NCBI RefSeq assembly: GCF_000955955.1
Contig: NZ_JYJG01000210.1
Span: 1 to 16,108 of the forward strand
Direction of reading: 5' to 3'
From: Lentzea aerocolonigenes
GTDB taxonomy: Bacteria; Actinomycetota; Actinomycetes; Mycobacteriales; Pseudonocardiaceae
Length of the DNA stretch: 16,108 nucleotides
In this document: in pieces, positions 1-8,672 of the stretch
Layout: each line of letters begins with the position of its first letter
How positions within the stretch are numbered: the first letter of the stretch is position 1
The notes under the pieces: model-generated
The model's database searches: none
What the model was told of the DNA's origin: nothing
Seen by the model: the letters and a program-made list of their open reading frames with translations, nothing else
Translations under genes and position numbers: made by a program

Positions 1-433
1 TGATCCAGCCGTACTCGCCACGGATCGCCGGGGGTCGTCCGCGCACCACCACGACTCCGCACCGCGCGCGACGCAACACCGGGAGGACGAGGGAGCCCAG
101 ACCCAGGCTGCGGTGCTGTTCGCCCTTGCACCCCAAGACCAAGGTCGCGCTGGAGTCCGACGCCCTCACCAGTGCGGCCACCGGGTCGCCACCGCTCGGG
201 CGGAAGTGGGCGGTGAGCATGGGGAGTCGTTCGAGGACCCGCTGGACCGTCGTGTCACCGGGGTCCGCCAGGTACACCTGAAGATCTGTTCGCAGCGACC
301 ACGCGTGGCGCGCTGCCCACTCGAACGCGTGATACGCGCTTTCCGACGTGTCGACCCCGACCGTCACGGAACGACTGAAATCCGGTGCCCAGAAAGAGAA
401 TCTCCTGGGTTCCACCGCCGTGGTTGTTCTCAT
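1..433 (-). CDS. Universal stress protein (UspA family), 3' end beyond window
   Basis: I read this gene directly from the minus strand. It has an ATG at 433-431 with an AGGAGG Shine-Dalgarno 5 bases upstream, and it stays open for 144 codons to the window edge, so the C-terminus is missing. After an N-terminal stretch of about 20 residues comes the first Usp strand and helix (VTVGVDTSESAYHAFEWAAR), the usual start of a UspA fold. Near the cut end is the nucleotide-binding region: VLGCKG, then a glycine-rich loop LGLGS, then a hydrophobic strand CGVVVVRG. The spacing is close to the family's ATP-binding pattern G-x2-G-x9-G-S/T but one residue shorter. Actinobacterial Usp proteins bind ATP and are often induced by hypoxia or stress. 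The gene is divergent from murE, where ftsI would normally lie, and a DosR-like box sits about 50 bases upstream. The family call is fairly secure; the physiological role is not known. Confidence 0.8.
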   Translation of the reverse strand, partial: MRTTTAVEPRRFSFWAPDFSRSVTVGVDTSESAYHAFEWAARHAWSLRTDLQVYLADPGDTTVQRVLERLPMLTAHFRPSGGDPVAALVRASDSSATLVLGCKGEQHRSLGLGSLVLPVLRRARCGVVVVRGRPPAIRGEYGWI

Positions 434-481
434 CGCCGCCTCCTGCCGCCCTCTACCTCACCGCTAGCGCCCAACGCTCCA

Positions 482-499
482 CAGGGCCCAAAGTCACAA
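482..499 (-). promoter_or_regulatory. Candidate DosR/DevR-type box upstream of the usp gene
   Basis: On the minus strand this reads TTGTGACTTTGGGCCCTG, which resembles the actinobacterial DosR/DevR box GGGACTTnnGGCCC with one mismatch in the first half. It lies 49 bases from the usp start codon, a plausible activator position. Usp genes are classic members of DosR regulons, which makes the match more credible. A single site found by eye in GC-rich DNA could still be chance. Confidence 0.35.
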
Positions 500-562
500 A
501 GCGGGCAGGAACTTGTTCGGCCGTCCGGGCTCACGCCTGAAGCGCAGCGACCAGGGCCACTC

Positions 563-584
563 GATCGGCCTATCAGCGCCGATC
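563..584. repeat. Inverted repeat in the usp-murE intergenic region
   Basis: GATCGGC (563-569) and GCCGATC (578-584) form a perfect 7-bp inverted repeat around an 8-base spacer. It lies in the 210-bp divergent gap, about 60 bases upstream of the murE start, with no U-tract on either strand. An operator for one or both divergent genes is possible; a chance palindrome cannot be excluded. Confidence 0.3.
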
Positions 585-630
585 ATCACCCGAACGCCAA
601 CGCGCTGCTCGGCCACTCTTCGCACGCCGG

Positions 631-636
631 TAGCCT
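631..636 (+). promoter_or_regulatory. Possible -10 element for leaderless murE transcript
   Basis: TAGCCT matches the actinobacterial -10 pattern TAnnnT. It ends 7 bases before the GTG at 644, so transcription would begin at or next to the start codon. No Shine-Dalgarno precedes that GTG, which fits a leaderless mRNA. I see no good -35 element, so this is tentative. Confidence 0.3.
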
Positions 637-643
637 CTTGCCC

Positions 644-2170
644 GTGCCTGCCAAGCTCGAGGGCAAGGTCGCGACCGCCCCGCCCCGCCCCAACGCCATC
701 CGCCCTGCTTCCGCGGCTGCTCTCGCCGCGGTCACCGACGTGCACCTGACCAGGCCAGCACATGCCGACGTCCAGGTGACGGGGGTGACGCTGCGTGCTC
801 AGCACGTCGTCCCCGGCGACCTCTACGCCGCGCTGCCCGGTGCCCACGTGCACGGTGCCGACTTCGCCGAGACGGCGATCGCCAACGGTGCCGTCGCCGT
901 GCTCACGGACGAGGCGGGCGCCGCGCGGGAGGCCCTCAAGGACGTGCCCGTGCTGATCCACCCGCGCCCGCGTGAGGTGGTGGGGCTGCTCGCCGCGCAC
1001 GTCTACGGCCAGCCGTCGGCCAAGATCAAGCTGTGGGGCGTCACCGGCACGTCCGGCAAGACCACCACGACGTACATGATCGAGTCCGCGCTCAAGGCCG
1101 CGGGCAGGACGACCGGTCTCATCGGCACGGTCGGCACGCGCATCGGCGCTGAGCAGCTCGGCAGCTCGCACACCACGCCCGAGGCCCCTGACCTGCAGGC
1201 GCTGTTCGCGGTGATGGCCGAGCGCGGCGTCACCGACGTGGCGATGGAGGTGTCGAGCCACGCGCTGCACCTGGGCCGCGTCGCCGCCACCGAGTTCGAG
1301 ATCGGCGCGTTCACGAACCTCAGCCAGGACCACCTCGACTTCCACGCGGACATGGAGGAGTACTTCCAGGTCAAGGCGCAGCTGTTCGACGGCCGCGCGC
1401 GCAAGGAGGTCGTGTGCGTCGACGGCGAGTGGGGTCCGCGCCTGGTCAAGGACACGACGATCACCGTCGCCACGACCAGGCCCGCCACCTGGACCGCGAG
1501 CAACGTCCAGGTCAGCAAGACCGGTGAGCAGACGTTCACCGCGCACGGCCCGGACGGCGACATCGAGATCCACCTGCAGCTCGCGGGCAGCTTCAACATC
1601 GCGAACGCCCTGCTCGCGATCGCCTGCCTGCACGCGGAGGGCATCCCGGCGGAAGCCATCGCGGAGGGCCTGAGCACCGTCCAGGTCCCCGGCCGCATGC
1701 AGCGCGTCGACGAGGGCCAGGCGTTCACCGCGGTCGTCGACTACTCGCACAAACCCGCCGCCGTCGCGCTCGCGCTGGACGCGGTCAGGGCCAAGACCGA
1801 CGGCCGGGTGATCATCGTGCTCGGTTGCGGCGGTGACCGCGACCGGGCCAAGCGGCCCCTCATGGGCGAGGCCGCCGCACAACGGGCCGACGTGTTGATC
1901 ATCACCGATGACAACCCGAGGAGCGAAGACGCGTCCTCCATCAGGGCCGCCATGCTCGAAGGGGCCCTCGCCACCGAGAACAGGGGCGAGGTGCTCGAGA
2001 TCGGTGACCGGAAGCTCGCGATCGAGAAAGCCGTCGAGCTGGCACATCCGGGCGATGTCGTCGTCGTGGCGGGCAAGGGACACGAGACGGGACAGGAGAT
2101 CGCCGGCGTGATCCACCCGTTCTCGGACGTCGAGACGCTGACCGCCGCGATCAGAGAGGCGCACCGTTGA
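644..2170 (+). CDS. murE: UDP-MurNAc-L-Ala-D-Glu:meso-diaminopimelate ligase
   Basis: MurE is the cytoplasmic ATP-dependent ligase that adds the third stem-peptide residue to the UDP-MurNAc dipeptide. From GTG 644 it has 508 residues, normal for the family. The P-loop GVTGTSGKTTT is at about residues 132-142. The central domain has the TTPEAP and EVSSHALHLGRV motifs and FTNLSQDHLDFH, followed by YFQVKAQLF with the lysine that is carbamylated in Mur ligases. DNPR at 423-426 is the known signature for meso-DAP rather than lysine, so the wall should be DAP-type. The frame stays open upstream to position 113, but that extension is not MurE-like and overlaps the divergent usp gene. TTG 638 is an alternative start, two codons earlier. 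The gene ends in a 4-base overlap (TTGA) with murF and opens the cluster. Confidence 0.95.
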   Translation: MPAKLEGKVATAPPRPNAIRPASAAALAAVTDVHLTRPAHADVQVTGVTLRAQHVVPGDLYAALPGAHVHGADFAETAIANGAVAVLTDEAGAAREALKDVPVLIHPRPREVVGLLAAHVYGQPSAKIKLWGVTGTSGKTTTTYMIESALKAAGRTTGLIGTVGTRIGAEQLGSSHTTPEAPDLQALFAVMAERGVTDVAMEVSSHALHLGRVAATEFEIGAFTNLSQDHLDFHADMEEYFQVKAQLFDGRARKEVVCVDGEWGPRLVKDTTITVATTRPATWTASNVQVSKTGEQTFTAHGPDGDIEIHLQLAGSFNIANALLAIACLHAEGIPAEAIAEGLSTVQVPGRMQRVDEGQAFTAVVDYSHKPAAVALALDAVRAKTDGRVIIVLGCGGDRDRAKRPLMGEAAAQRADVLIITDDNPRSEDASSIRAAMLEGALATENRGEVLEIGDRKLAIEKAVELAHPGDVVVVAGKGHETGQEIAGVIHPFSDVETLTAAIREAHR

Positions 2171-3627
2171 TCGCACTCACGCTCGCCGAGATCGCTGAGA
2201 TCGTCGGCGGACGCTTGCACGCAACCGATGGTTCGCCGGTGGTCACCGGCTCCATCGAGTTCGACACCCGCAAGGTCACCGAGGGCGGCCTGTTCCTGGC
2301 CCTTCCCGGTGAACGCGTGGACGGCCACGACTTCGCCGCGCAGGCGGTGGCCAGTGGCGCCGCCGGGGTGCTGGCCGGCCGTGAGGTCGACGCCCCCGCG
2401 GTGATCGCGCCGCCGGTGGAGACCAGGCACTCCAACGCGTACGTGTTGGCGGGCGACAAGAACGGCGAAGGCGCCGCGGTGCTCGAAGCACTCGCCAAGC
2501 TCGCCCGGTACGTCACGGACCAGCTGAAGAACCTGACGATCGTCGGCATCACCGGCTCGGCGGGCAAGACGTCCACCAAGGACCTCATCGCCCAGGTGCT
2601 GCGCCCGACCGGCGAGACCATCGCGCCGCCCGGTTCGTTCAACAACGAGCTCGGCCACCCGTGGACCGCGCTCAGGGCCACCGAGGACACCAAGTTCCTC
2701 GTGCTGGAGCTGTCCGCGCGCGGTATCGGCCACATCGCGAACCTGTGCGAGATCGCCCCGCCGAAGTTCGGCGCCGTGCTCAACGTCGGCAGCGCGCACC
2801 TGTCCGAGTTCGGTTCCCGCGAGGGCATCGCGCAGGGCAAGGGCGAGCTGGTCGAGGCGCTGCCGGAAGACGGCGTCGCGATCCTGAACGCGGACGACCC
2901 GCTGGTGGCGGGCATGGCGAGCCGGACGAAGGCCAAGGTCGTCCTGGTCGGCGAGAACCCGAACGCGGACGTACGCGCGGAGAACATCGAGCTGGACGAG
3001 CAGGCCCGTGCGAGCTTCACGCTGAAGACCGCGCGGGGCGACGCGCAGGTCAAGCTCTCGCTGAGCGGCCCGCACCAGGTCGGCAACGCGCTGGTCGCGG
3101 CGGCCATCGCACTGGAGCTGGGCGCGACGCCGGAGGAAGTCGCTGAACGACTCGGCGCGGCGGAACGGGTTTCCGCGCACCGCATGGTGATCACCGACCG
3201 GGAGGACGGCGTCACCGTCATCGACGACGCGTACAACGCGAACCCGGACTCGGTGCGGGCGGCGTTGAAGGCGCTGGCGACGATCTCGCGCGCCACCACG
3301 CCGGCCCGTCGCAGCTGGGCCGTGCTCGGACCGATGGCCGAGCTGGGCGACGACGCGGTGCGCGAGCACGACGAGATCGGCCGCCTGGTGGTCCGCCTGG
3401 ACATCAGCAAGCTGGTCGTCATCGGTGACCCGGCCCGCGCGATGCACCAGGGTGCGCACCTGGAAGGATCTTGGGGAGACGAATCCGTCCTGGTGCCGGA
3501 CGCGGACGCGGCGATCGCGTTGCTGCGGGGGGAAGTCCGGCCCGGTGACGTAGTGCTGGTCAAGGCATCCAACGCCTACCGCCTGTGGCGCATTGCCGAG
3601 GCCCTGCTGGAGGCAGGAACCAAGTGA
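2167..3627 (+). CDS. murF: UDP-MurNAc-tripeptide:D-Ala-D-Ala ligase
   Basis: MurF is the cytoplasmic Mur ligase that adds the D-Ala-D-Ala dipeptide and so completes the UDP-MurNAc-pentapeptide. The product has 486 residues. The N-terminal substrate domain has [25 protein letters not shown], the P-loop [10 protein letters not shown] is at 127-136, and the central domain carries [10 protein letters not shown] and [14 protein letters not shown]. The C-terminal domain contains [15 protein letters not shown], a good MurF marker, followed by [10 protein letters not shown]. The start is TTG 2167, inside the murE stop (TTGA overlap), with GAGAGG 6 bases before it. The 3' end overlaps mraY by 4 bases (GTGA). 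D-Ala-D-Ala ligase (ddl) is not in the window and must be elsewhere. Confidence 0.96.
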   Translation: MIALTLAEIAEIVGGRLHATDGSPVVTGSIEFDTRKVTEGGLFLALPGERVDGHDFAAQAVASGAAGVLAGREVDAPAVIAPPVETRHSNAYVLAGDKNGEGAAVLEALAKLARYVTDQLKNLTIVGITGSAGKTSTKDLIAQVLRPTGETIAPPGSFNNELGHPWTALRATEDTKFLVLELSARGIGHIANLCEIAPPKFGAVLNVGSAHLSEFGSREGIAQGKGELVEALPEDGVAILNADDPLVAGMASRTKAKVVLVGENPNADVRAENIELDEQARASFTLKTARGDAQVKLSLSGPHQVGNALVAAAIALELGATPEEVAERLGAAERVSAHRMVITDREDGVTVIDDAYNANPDSVRAALKALATISRATTPARRSWAVLGPMAELGDDAVREHDEIGRLVVRLDISKLVVIGDPARAMHQGAHLEGSWGDESVLVPDADAAIALLRGEVRPGDVVLVKASNAYRLWRIAEALLEAGTK

Positions 3628-4709
3628 AGAGCATCCTGATCGCGGCAGCGATCGCACTCGCGGTGTCGATCCTGCTGACGCCCTACCTGATCAAGGTCTT
3701 CTCGCGTCAGGGCTTCGGCCAGGAGATCCGCGAGGACGGTCCGCAGCACCACAAGACCAAGCGCGGCACGCCGACCATGGGTGGCCTCGCCATCCTGGTC
3801 GCGATGTGGGCCGGCTACCTCGGCACGCACCTCGTCAACTCGATGTCGGCCTCGGCGTCCGGGCAGACCCCGACGGCGTCCGGCCTGCTCGTGCTGATGC
3901 TGACGACGTCACTGGGGCTCGTCGGCTTCCTCGACGACTTCATCAAGATCCGCAAGGCCCGCAACCTGGGCCTGAACAAGACCGCGAAGCTGGTGGGCCA
4001 GTTCATCGCGACGATCACGTTCGCGATCCTGGTGCTGCAGTTCCCGAACAAGGACGGCCTGACGCCCGCGTCGGTCAACCTGTCGTTCGTCCGCGACATC
4101 ACCGTGGTCTCGTTCGGCGTGGTCGGGTTCATCGTCTTCTGCTACGGCATGGTCGCCGCGTGGTCGAACGCCGTGAACCTGACCGACGGCCTCGACGGCC
4201 TCGCCGGTGGTTCGTCGGCGATGGTGTTCGGAACCTACGTGTTCATCTCGTTCTGGCAGTTCCGCTACAACTGCTCCAGCTACGCGGTCGCCGGGTGCTA
4301 CGACGTGCGCGACCCGCTGGACCTCGCGGTGATCGCCGCGGCCGCGATGGCGGGCTGCATCGGCTTCCTCTGGTGGAACGCCGCTCCGGCCAAGATCTTC
4401 ATGGGTGACACCGGTTCGCTCGCGCTGGGTGGTCTGGTCGCCGGTCTCGCGATCGCGACCCGCACCGAGCTGCTGATGATCGTCATCGGTGGTCTGTTCG
4501 TGGTCGAGGCCCTGTCGGTCGCGTTGCAGGTCGCGGTCTTCCGCACCTCACGACGGCGGCTGTTCCGGATGGCACCGTTCCACCACCACTTCGAGCTCGC
4601 CGGCTGGGCGGAGACCACGGTCATCATCCGGTTCTGGCTGATGGCCGGAATCTGCTGCATGTTCGGGCTTGGCGTGTTCTACAGCGAGTGGCTGACAGGC
4701 GGGTTCTAG
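3624..4709 (+). CDS. mraY: Phospho-N-acetylmuramoyl-pentapeptide-transferase (lipid I synthase)
   Basis: MraY transfers phospho-MurNAc-pentapeptide from UDP to undecaprenyl phosphate at the inner face of the membrane and makes lipid I. It has 361 residues with many hydrophobic segments, consistent with the ten-helix family topology; the first covers about residues 4-22. The Mg2+/substrate motifs are present: [20 protein letters not shown] from residue 104, [12 protein letters not shown] at 185-196, [12 protein letters not shown] with Asp262, and PFHHHFEL with HHH at 320-322. I chose GTG 3624 because it overlaps the murF stop (GTGA), has GGAGG and AGGA just upstream, and gives the typical N-terminus. 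An in-frame ATG at 3585 would lie well inside murF. murD begins 2 bases after the stop. Confidence 0.96.
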   Translation: MKSILIAAAIALAVSILLTPYLIKVFSRQGFGQEIREDGPQHHKTKRGTPTMGGLAILVAMWAGYLGTHLVNSMSASASGQTPTASGLLVLMLTTSLGLVGFLDDFIKIRKARNLGLNKTAKLVGQFIATITFAILVLQFPNKDGLTPASVNLSFVRDITVVSFGVVGFIVFCYGMVAAWSNAVNLTDGLDGLAGGSSAMVFGTYVFISFWQFRYNCSSYAVAGCYDVRDPLDLAVIAAAAMAGCIGFLWWNAAPAKIFMGDTGSLALGGLVAGLAIATRTELLMIVIGGLFVVEALSVALQVAVFRTSRRRLFRMAPFHHHFELAGWAETTVIIRFWLMAGICCMFGLGVFYSEWLTGGF

Positions 4710-4711
4710 GT

Positions 4712-6076
4712 ATGACGAAGCTGGCCGGTTCACGGGTACTGGTCGCCGGTGCCGGCGTGACCGGCCGGTCCGCCGCGGAGGCGTTGCTCGCCGCGGGGGC
4801 GGAGGTCGTGGTGACGGACTCGTCGCCGGAACGACTGATGGCGCTGGAGACGTTGCTGGACGGCGTCGAGCTCGTACCGGGCTTGACGGAACCGCCGGCC
4901 GGCACGTCTCTGGTGGTCACTTCGCCTGGCTGGCAGCCGTCGAGCCCGTTGCTGGCCGCGGCGACGTCGGCGGGCATCGAGGTGATCGGCGAGGTCGAGC
5001 TGGCCTGGCGGATGGCCTCGGAGCTGGCCGACCCGCCGGTGTGGCTGGCGGTGACCGGCACGAACGGCAAGACCACCACGGTCGGCATGCTGGAGTCGAT
5101 CCTGCACGCGGCCGGTGCGGATGCCGTGGCCTGCGGAAACGTCGGCCTGCCGGTCGTGGACGCACTGCTGGCCGGTCGCCGGGTGCTCGCCGTGGAGCTG
5201 TCGAGCTTCCAGCTGCACTGGGCGCCGTCGGTGCGGCCGCAGGCGGGCGCGCTGCTCAACCTCGCGGAGGACCACCTCGACTGGCACGGTGGCATGCAGG
5301 CGTACGCGCAGGCCAAGGCCCAGATCCTCACCGGTGAGGTGGCGATCGGCTGGCTGGACGACGACCTCGTCGTCGATCTGCTGGAACAGTCCCCGGCCCG
5401 TGATCGCGTCGGGTTCACGCTGGAAGAGCCCGCGGACGGCCAGCTCGGCGTGCGCGACGGCTGGCTGGTCGACCGCGCGTTCGCCGACGACGAGCCGTTG
5501 ATCGAGGTCTCGAAGATCCGCCCGGCCGGTCCGCCCGGCATCGCGGACGCCCTGGCCGCCACGGCTCTGGCGCGTGCATACGGTGTGCCGTCGGAGGCCG
5601 TGCGCGAGGGATTGGAAGCGTTCGAACCGGCTGCTCACCGCGCGGTGCTCGTGACGGTCGCCTCGGACGTCCGCTACGTCAACGACTCCAAGGCGACGAA
5701 CCCGCACGCCGCGGTGGCGTCGCTGCGGGCGTACGAGAGCGTCGTCTGGATCGCCGGCGGTCTGCTCAAGGGCGCTTCGGTGGACGAAATGGTGCGGACG
5801 GAAGCCCACCGGCTGCGGGGCGCGGTGCTGATCGGCCAGGATCGGCAGGTCATCGCGGACGCGCTCGCGCGACACGCGCCGGATGTCCCCGTTCGTGTGC
5901 TTGACACAGGGGACGATGAACCCATGACCGTCGCGGTACGGGCTGCTCAGGAACTCGCGAGGCCGGGAGACACCGTGCTGCTCGCGCCGGCGGCGGCCTC
6001 CATGGACATGTTCACCGACTACGCCCATCGCGGGCAGGCTTTCACGGCCGCGGTGCAGGAGCTCATCGGCCGATGA
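4712..6076 (+). CDS. murD: UDP-MurNAc-L-alanine:D-glutamate ligase
   Basis: MurD is the cytoplasmic Mur ligase that adds D-Glu to UDP-MurNAc-L-Ala, the step before MurE. It has 454 residues. The N-terminal Rossmann-like uracil-binding domain starts [20 protein letters not shown], the P-loop [10 protein letters not shown] is at 114-123, and the central domain has [33 protein letters not shown]. The C-terminal domain contains [19 protein letters not shown] and [12 protein letters not shown], both characteristic of MurD. ATG 4712 is preferred over the in-frame ATG 4688, because the latter lies inside mraY and adds a non-homologous MADRRVLG. The gene is 2 bases from mraY and overlaps ftsW by 4 bases (ATGA). 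Confidence 0.96.
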   Translation: MTKLAGSRVLVAGAGVTGRSAAEALLAAGAEVVVTDSSPERLMALETLLDGVELVPGLTEPPAGTSLVVTSPGWQPSSPLLAAATSAGIEVIGEVELAWRMASELADPPVWLAVTGTNGKTTTVGMLESILHAAGADAVACGNVGLPVVDALLAGRRVLAVELSSFQLHWAPSVRPQAGALLNLAEDHLDWHGGMQAYAQAKAQILTGEVAIGWLDDDLVVDLLEQSPARDRVGFTLEEPADGQLGVRDGWLVDRAFADDEPLIEVSKIRPAGPPGIADALAATALARAYGVPSEAVREGLEAFEPAAHRAVLVTVASDVRYVNDSKATNPHAAVASLRAYESVVWIAGGLLKGASVDEMVRTEAHRLRGAVLIGQDRQVIADALARHAPDVPVRVLDTGDDEPMTVAVRAAQELARPGDTVLLAPAAASMDMFTDYAHRGQAFTAAVQELIGR

Positions 6077-7539
6077 GCGTCGTCGCGGAGAAGACGAGTC
6101 CGAAGCGCAAGGTGCGGCCCGCCGGTCGCGTCTCGTCGTTGCGCGGTGGCCTGACGGCGTGGCTGAGCCGCCCGCTCGCCGACTTCCACCTGTTGCTCGC
6201 GATCTTCGGCATGCTCACCGTGCTCGGTCTGGTGATGGTGCTGTCGGCGTCGGCGCCGGGGCAGGTCGCGTCGGGTGTGTCGGCGTACAGCGTGTTCCAG
6301 AAGCAGCTGATCTACGTGTGCATCGGCGCTGTGCTGTTCTGGCTGGTGCTGCGGTTCCCGTTGCGGCGGCTGCGGCACATGTCGACGGCCGCGATGGGCA
6401 TCGGCGTGCTGTTGCTGGCGCTGGTGCTGACGCCGTTGGGCGATGTCCGCAGTGGCGCCCAGTCGTGGTTCACCGTCGGGCCGATCTCGTTCCAGCCGAT
6501 CGAGGCGGTGAAGCTCGCGCTGGCGTTGTGGGGCGCGCACGTCCTGGTCACCAAGCGGGCGTTGCTGGGGCAGTACCGGCACCTGCTGGTGCCCGTCGTG
6601 CCGGTCGCGATGCTGGTGTTCGCGCTGGTCATGCTGCAGCCCGACCTCGGCGGCACGATCACGCTCGGCGTCGTGCTGATCAGCCTGCTGTGGTTCGTGG
6701 GCGCGCCGATGCGGCTGTTCGGCGTGATCGCCGGCGGTGCGGTGGCCGGTGCCGTCGTGCTCGCGATCGGGGCCGCGTACCGGCTGCAGCGCGTGACGTC
6801 GTTCCTCGACCCGAACGCGGACCCGCAGGGCGCCGGTCTGCAGGCGAGGCAGGCGATGTTCGCGCTGGCCGAGGGCGGGTTCTTCGGCAAGGGGCTCGCG
6901 CAGGGCAGCTCGCAGTGGCGGTACCTGCCCAACGTCGAGTCGGACTTCATCTTCGCGGTGATCGGCGAGGAGCTCGGGTTCGTCGGGTGTGCGCTCGTGC
7001 TGGCGCTGTTCGGCGGGCTCGCGTGGGTCGGGCTGCGGGTGGCGTGGCGCAACACCGACCCGTGGATCCGGATCGTGTCCGCGACGCTGACGGTGTGGCT
7101 GGTCGCGCAGGCCGCGATCAACATCGGCTACGTCGTGCGACTCCTGCCCGTCACCGGCATCACGCTGCCGATGATCTCCTCCGGCGGCACGTCCGTCGTG
7201 ATGACCATGATCGTGTTCGGCATCCTGGCGAACTGCGCGCGGCACGAGCCCGACGCGGTGGCTGCTTTGCGGTCTTTGGGTCCCGGCCGGGTCGGCGGGC
7301 TGCTCAAGCTGCCCGCACCCGAGGCGTACCGGCCGCCGCCCAAGCGCAAGCCGGTACGTCCGTCCACGCCTCCGCGCGCGCCTGGTCGGCGCACCGCGCA
7401 ACTCCCGGTGGTCGACGAACGTCGTATGGCAGGAAGGTCCGCTCCGCCGTCGGAGTACCGTCGCCGCGAAACACGGCGGGTGAACCAGAGCCGTTCCGAG
7501 CAAGGCCGATCGACTCGCGGTCGCGGGCGATACAACTGA
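6073..7539 (+). CDS. ftsW: SEDS-family septal peptidoglycan polymerase FtsW
   Basis: FtsW is the multi-spanning septal glycosyltransferase that polymerises lipid II together with a class B PBP. It has 488 residues: a basic cytoplasmic N-terminus (about 1-35), a hydrophobic multi-helix core to about residue 385, and a long Arg/Pro-rich tail (about 391-488). SEDS motifs are present: [11 protein letters not shown], the loop [30 protein letters not shown] with the likely catalytic Asp291, and [17 protein letters not shown] near the end. FtsW and RodA are paralogues; the position between murD and murG favours FtsW. The start ATG overlaps the murD stop, with AGGAG 11 bases upstream. The basic tail recalls the mycobacterial FtsW tail, reported to contact the acidic FtsZ tail. 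The partner PBP (ftsI) is not in the window. Confidence 0.94.
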   Translation: MSVVAEKTSPKRKVRPAGRVSSLRGGLTAWLSRPLADFHLLLAIFGMLTVLGLVMVLSASAPGQVASGVSAYSVFQKQLIYVCIGAVLFWLVLRFPLRRLRHMSTAAMGIGVLLLALVLTPLGDVRSGAQSWFTVGPISFQPIEAVKLALALWGAHVLVTKRALLGQYRHLLVPVVPVAMLVFALVMLQPDLGGTITLGVVLISLLWFVGAPMRLFGVIAGGAVAGAVVLAIGAAYRLQRVTSFLDPNADPQGAGLQARQAMFALAEGGFFGKGLAQGSSQWRYLPNVESDFIFAVIGEELGFVGCALVLALFGGLAWVGLRVAWRNTDPWIRIVSATLTVWLVAQAAINIGYVVRLLPVTGITLPMISSGGTSVVMTMIVFGILANCARHEPDAVAALRSLGPGRVGGLLKLPAPEAYRPPPKRKPVRPSTPPRAPGRRTAQLPVVDERRMAGRSAPPSEYRRRETRRVNQSRSEQGRSTRGRGRYN

Positions 7540-7556
7540 TTCCTGAGTTCAAATAC

Positions 7557-7562
7557 CGGAGG
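7557..7562 (+). promoter_or_regulatory. Ribosome binding site of murG (decides the TTG start)
   Basis: CGGAGG sits 6 bases before TTG 7569, in the only gap of more than a few bases within the mur run. No ATG or GTG is nearby in frame, so this site is the main argument for a TTG start. Confidence 0.7.
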
Positions 7563-7568
7563 CAAGTC

Positions 7569-8672
7569 TTGACCGGGCACCCTGCCCCCAGTGGTCCGTG
7601 CGTTGTCGTCGCAGGTGGTGGCACCGCGGGACACATCGAGCCGGCACTGGCGCTGGCCGACGCGGTCATGCGACTGCGACCGGACGCACGTGTCGTCGCG
7701 CTCGGCACCGAGCGCGGCCTGGAGACCAAGATCGTGCCGGCCCGCGGCTACCCGCTGGAGCTGATCCCGCCGGTGCCGATGCCGCGCAAGCCCACCTTGG
7801 ACCTGCTGAAGCTGCCGCTGAACGTGCGCGGCGCGGTGAAGCAGACCCGCGAGGTGCTGGAGCGCGTCGGCGCGGACGTCGTCGTCGGCTTCGGCGGCTA
7901 CGTGGCGCTGCCCGCGTACCTGGCCGCGCGTGGCCGCGTGCCGATCGTGGTGCACGAGGCGAACGCGAAGGCCGGTCTCGCGAACAAGGTCGGCGCGAAG
8001 TTCGCCGCGCACGTCGCGGCGGCGGTCCCGGACTCGGGGCTGACCGACGCGCAGATCATCGGCATCCCGCTGCGCCAGTCGATCACGTCGCTGAACCGCG
8101 CGGCGTTGCGTGACGAGGCCCGCCGGTTCTTCGGGCTGGACCCGCACGCGCCTGTGCTGCTCGTGTTCGGTGGCTCGCAGGGAGCGCGTTCGATCAACGA
8201 GGCCGTGGCGCCCGCCGCCGCCGCGTTCGCCCAGGCGGGCGTCGGCGTGCTGCACGCTTACGGCCCGAAGAACTCCGTTGCGGTGCAAGAGGTTCCGGGC
8301 GCGCCCGCGTACGTGCCGGTGCCGTACCTGGAGCGGATGGACCTGGCGTACGCCGCCGCGGACGCCGTGCTGTGCCGCTCGGGCGCGATGACCGTCGCCG
8401 AGGTGTCGGCCGTCGGTCTGCCGGCGGTGTTCGTGCCGCTGCCGCACGGCAACGGTGAGCAGGCCCTGAACGCTGGCCCGGTCGTGTCCGCCGGCGGTGG
8501 CCTGATCGTGCCGGACGCGGAGCTGACCCCGGAGAAGGTCGCCTCGCTGGTGGTGCCGCTGATGGCGGACCGCGCGCGGCTGGCGGCGATGTCCCAGGCC
8601 ACTTTGGGCACCGGTCGTCGTGAAGCCGACGAGATTCTCGCCCGCGCCGTGCTGGAGGTGATCAAGAAGTGA
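7569..8672 (+). CDS. murG: UDP-GlcNAc:lipid I N-acetylglucosaminyltransferase
   Basis: MurG is a GT-B glycosyltransferase (family GT28) at the inner membrane face that adds GlcNAc to lipid I to give lipid II. From TTG 7569 it has 367 residues, typical length. [22 protein letters not shown] holds the first glycine loop (GGGTAGH at 16-22), followed by [16 protein letters not shown] and [13 protein letters not shown]. The C-terminal domain has the second loop [14 protein letters not shown] and the UDP-GlcNAc-binding region [30 protein letters not shown]. The frame is open far upstream through ftsW, so the start rests on GGAGG at 7558-7562 placed 6 bases before TTG 7569, and on the family's N-terminus. 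It follows ftsW by 29 bases and overlaps murC by 4 (GTGA). Confidence 0.95.
   Translation: MTGHPAPSGPCVVVAGGGTAGHIEPALALADAVMRLRPDARVVALGTERGLETKIVPARGYPLELIPPVPMPRKPTLDLLKLPLNVRGAVKQTREVLERVGADVVVGFGGYVALPAYLAARGRVPIVVHEANAKAGLANKVGAKFAAHVAAAVPDSGLTDAQIIGIPLRQSITSLNRAALRDEARRFFGLDPHAPVLLVFGGSQGARSINEAVAPAAAAFAQAGVGVLHAYGPKNSVAVQEVPGAPAYVPVPYLERMDLAYAAADAVLCRSGAMTVAEVSAVGLPAVFVPLPHGNGEQALNAGPVVSAGGGLIVPDAELTPEKVASLVVPLMADRARLAAMSQATLGTGRREADEILARAVLEVIKK
8654..8663 (+). promoter_or_regulatory. Extended Shine-Dalgarno for murC inside the murG coding end
   Basis: GGAGGTGATC is a 10-base perfect complement to the 3' end of 16S rRNA. It encodes part of the MurG C-terminus (LEVIK) and ends 5 bases before the murC GTG at 8669. 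It is the strongest ribosome-binding match I see in the cluster and supports the overlapping GTG start. Confidence 0.75.

Noticed and set aside
113..643. The murE frame is open far upstream, giving a possible 685-residue protein
   Set aside because: The extra 177 residues are Arg/Pro-rich without MurE similarity, and they are antisense to the usp gene, which has a real ribosome binding site and recognisable motifs.
494..2176. A 560-codon minus-strand open frame antisense to murE
   Set aside because: It has Arg/Asp/Gly/His-rich composition typical of the antisense of GC-rich codons, no family motif, and a complete murE on the other strand. The same holds for the long antisense frames over murF, murD, ftsW, murC, crtI and ftsZ.
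6159..7568. An open frame through ftsW fused to murG, suggesting an 837-residue protein
   Set aside because: The part inside ftsW is Arg/Ala-rich out-of-frame noise, and murG has its own GGAGG-TTG start at 7569.
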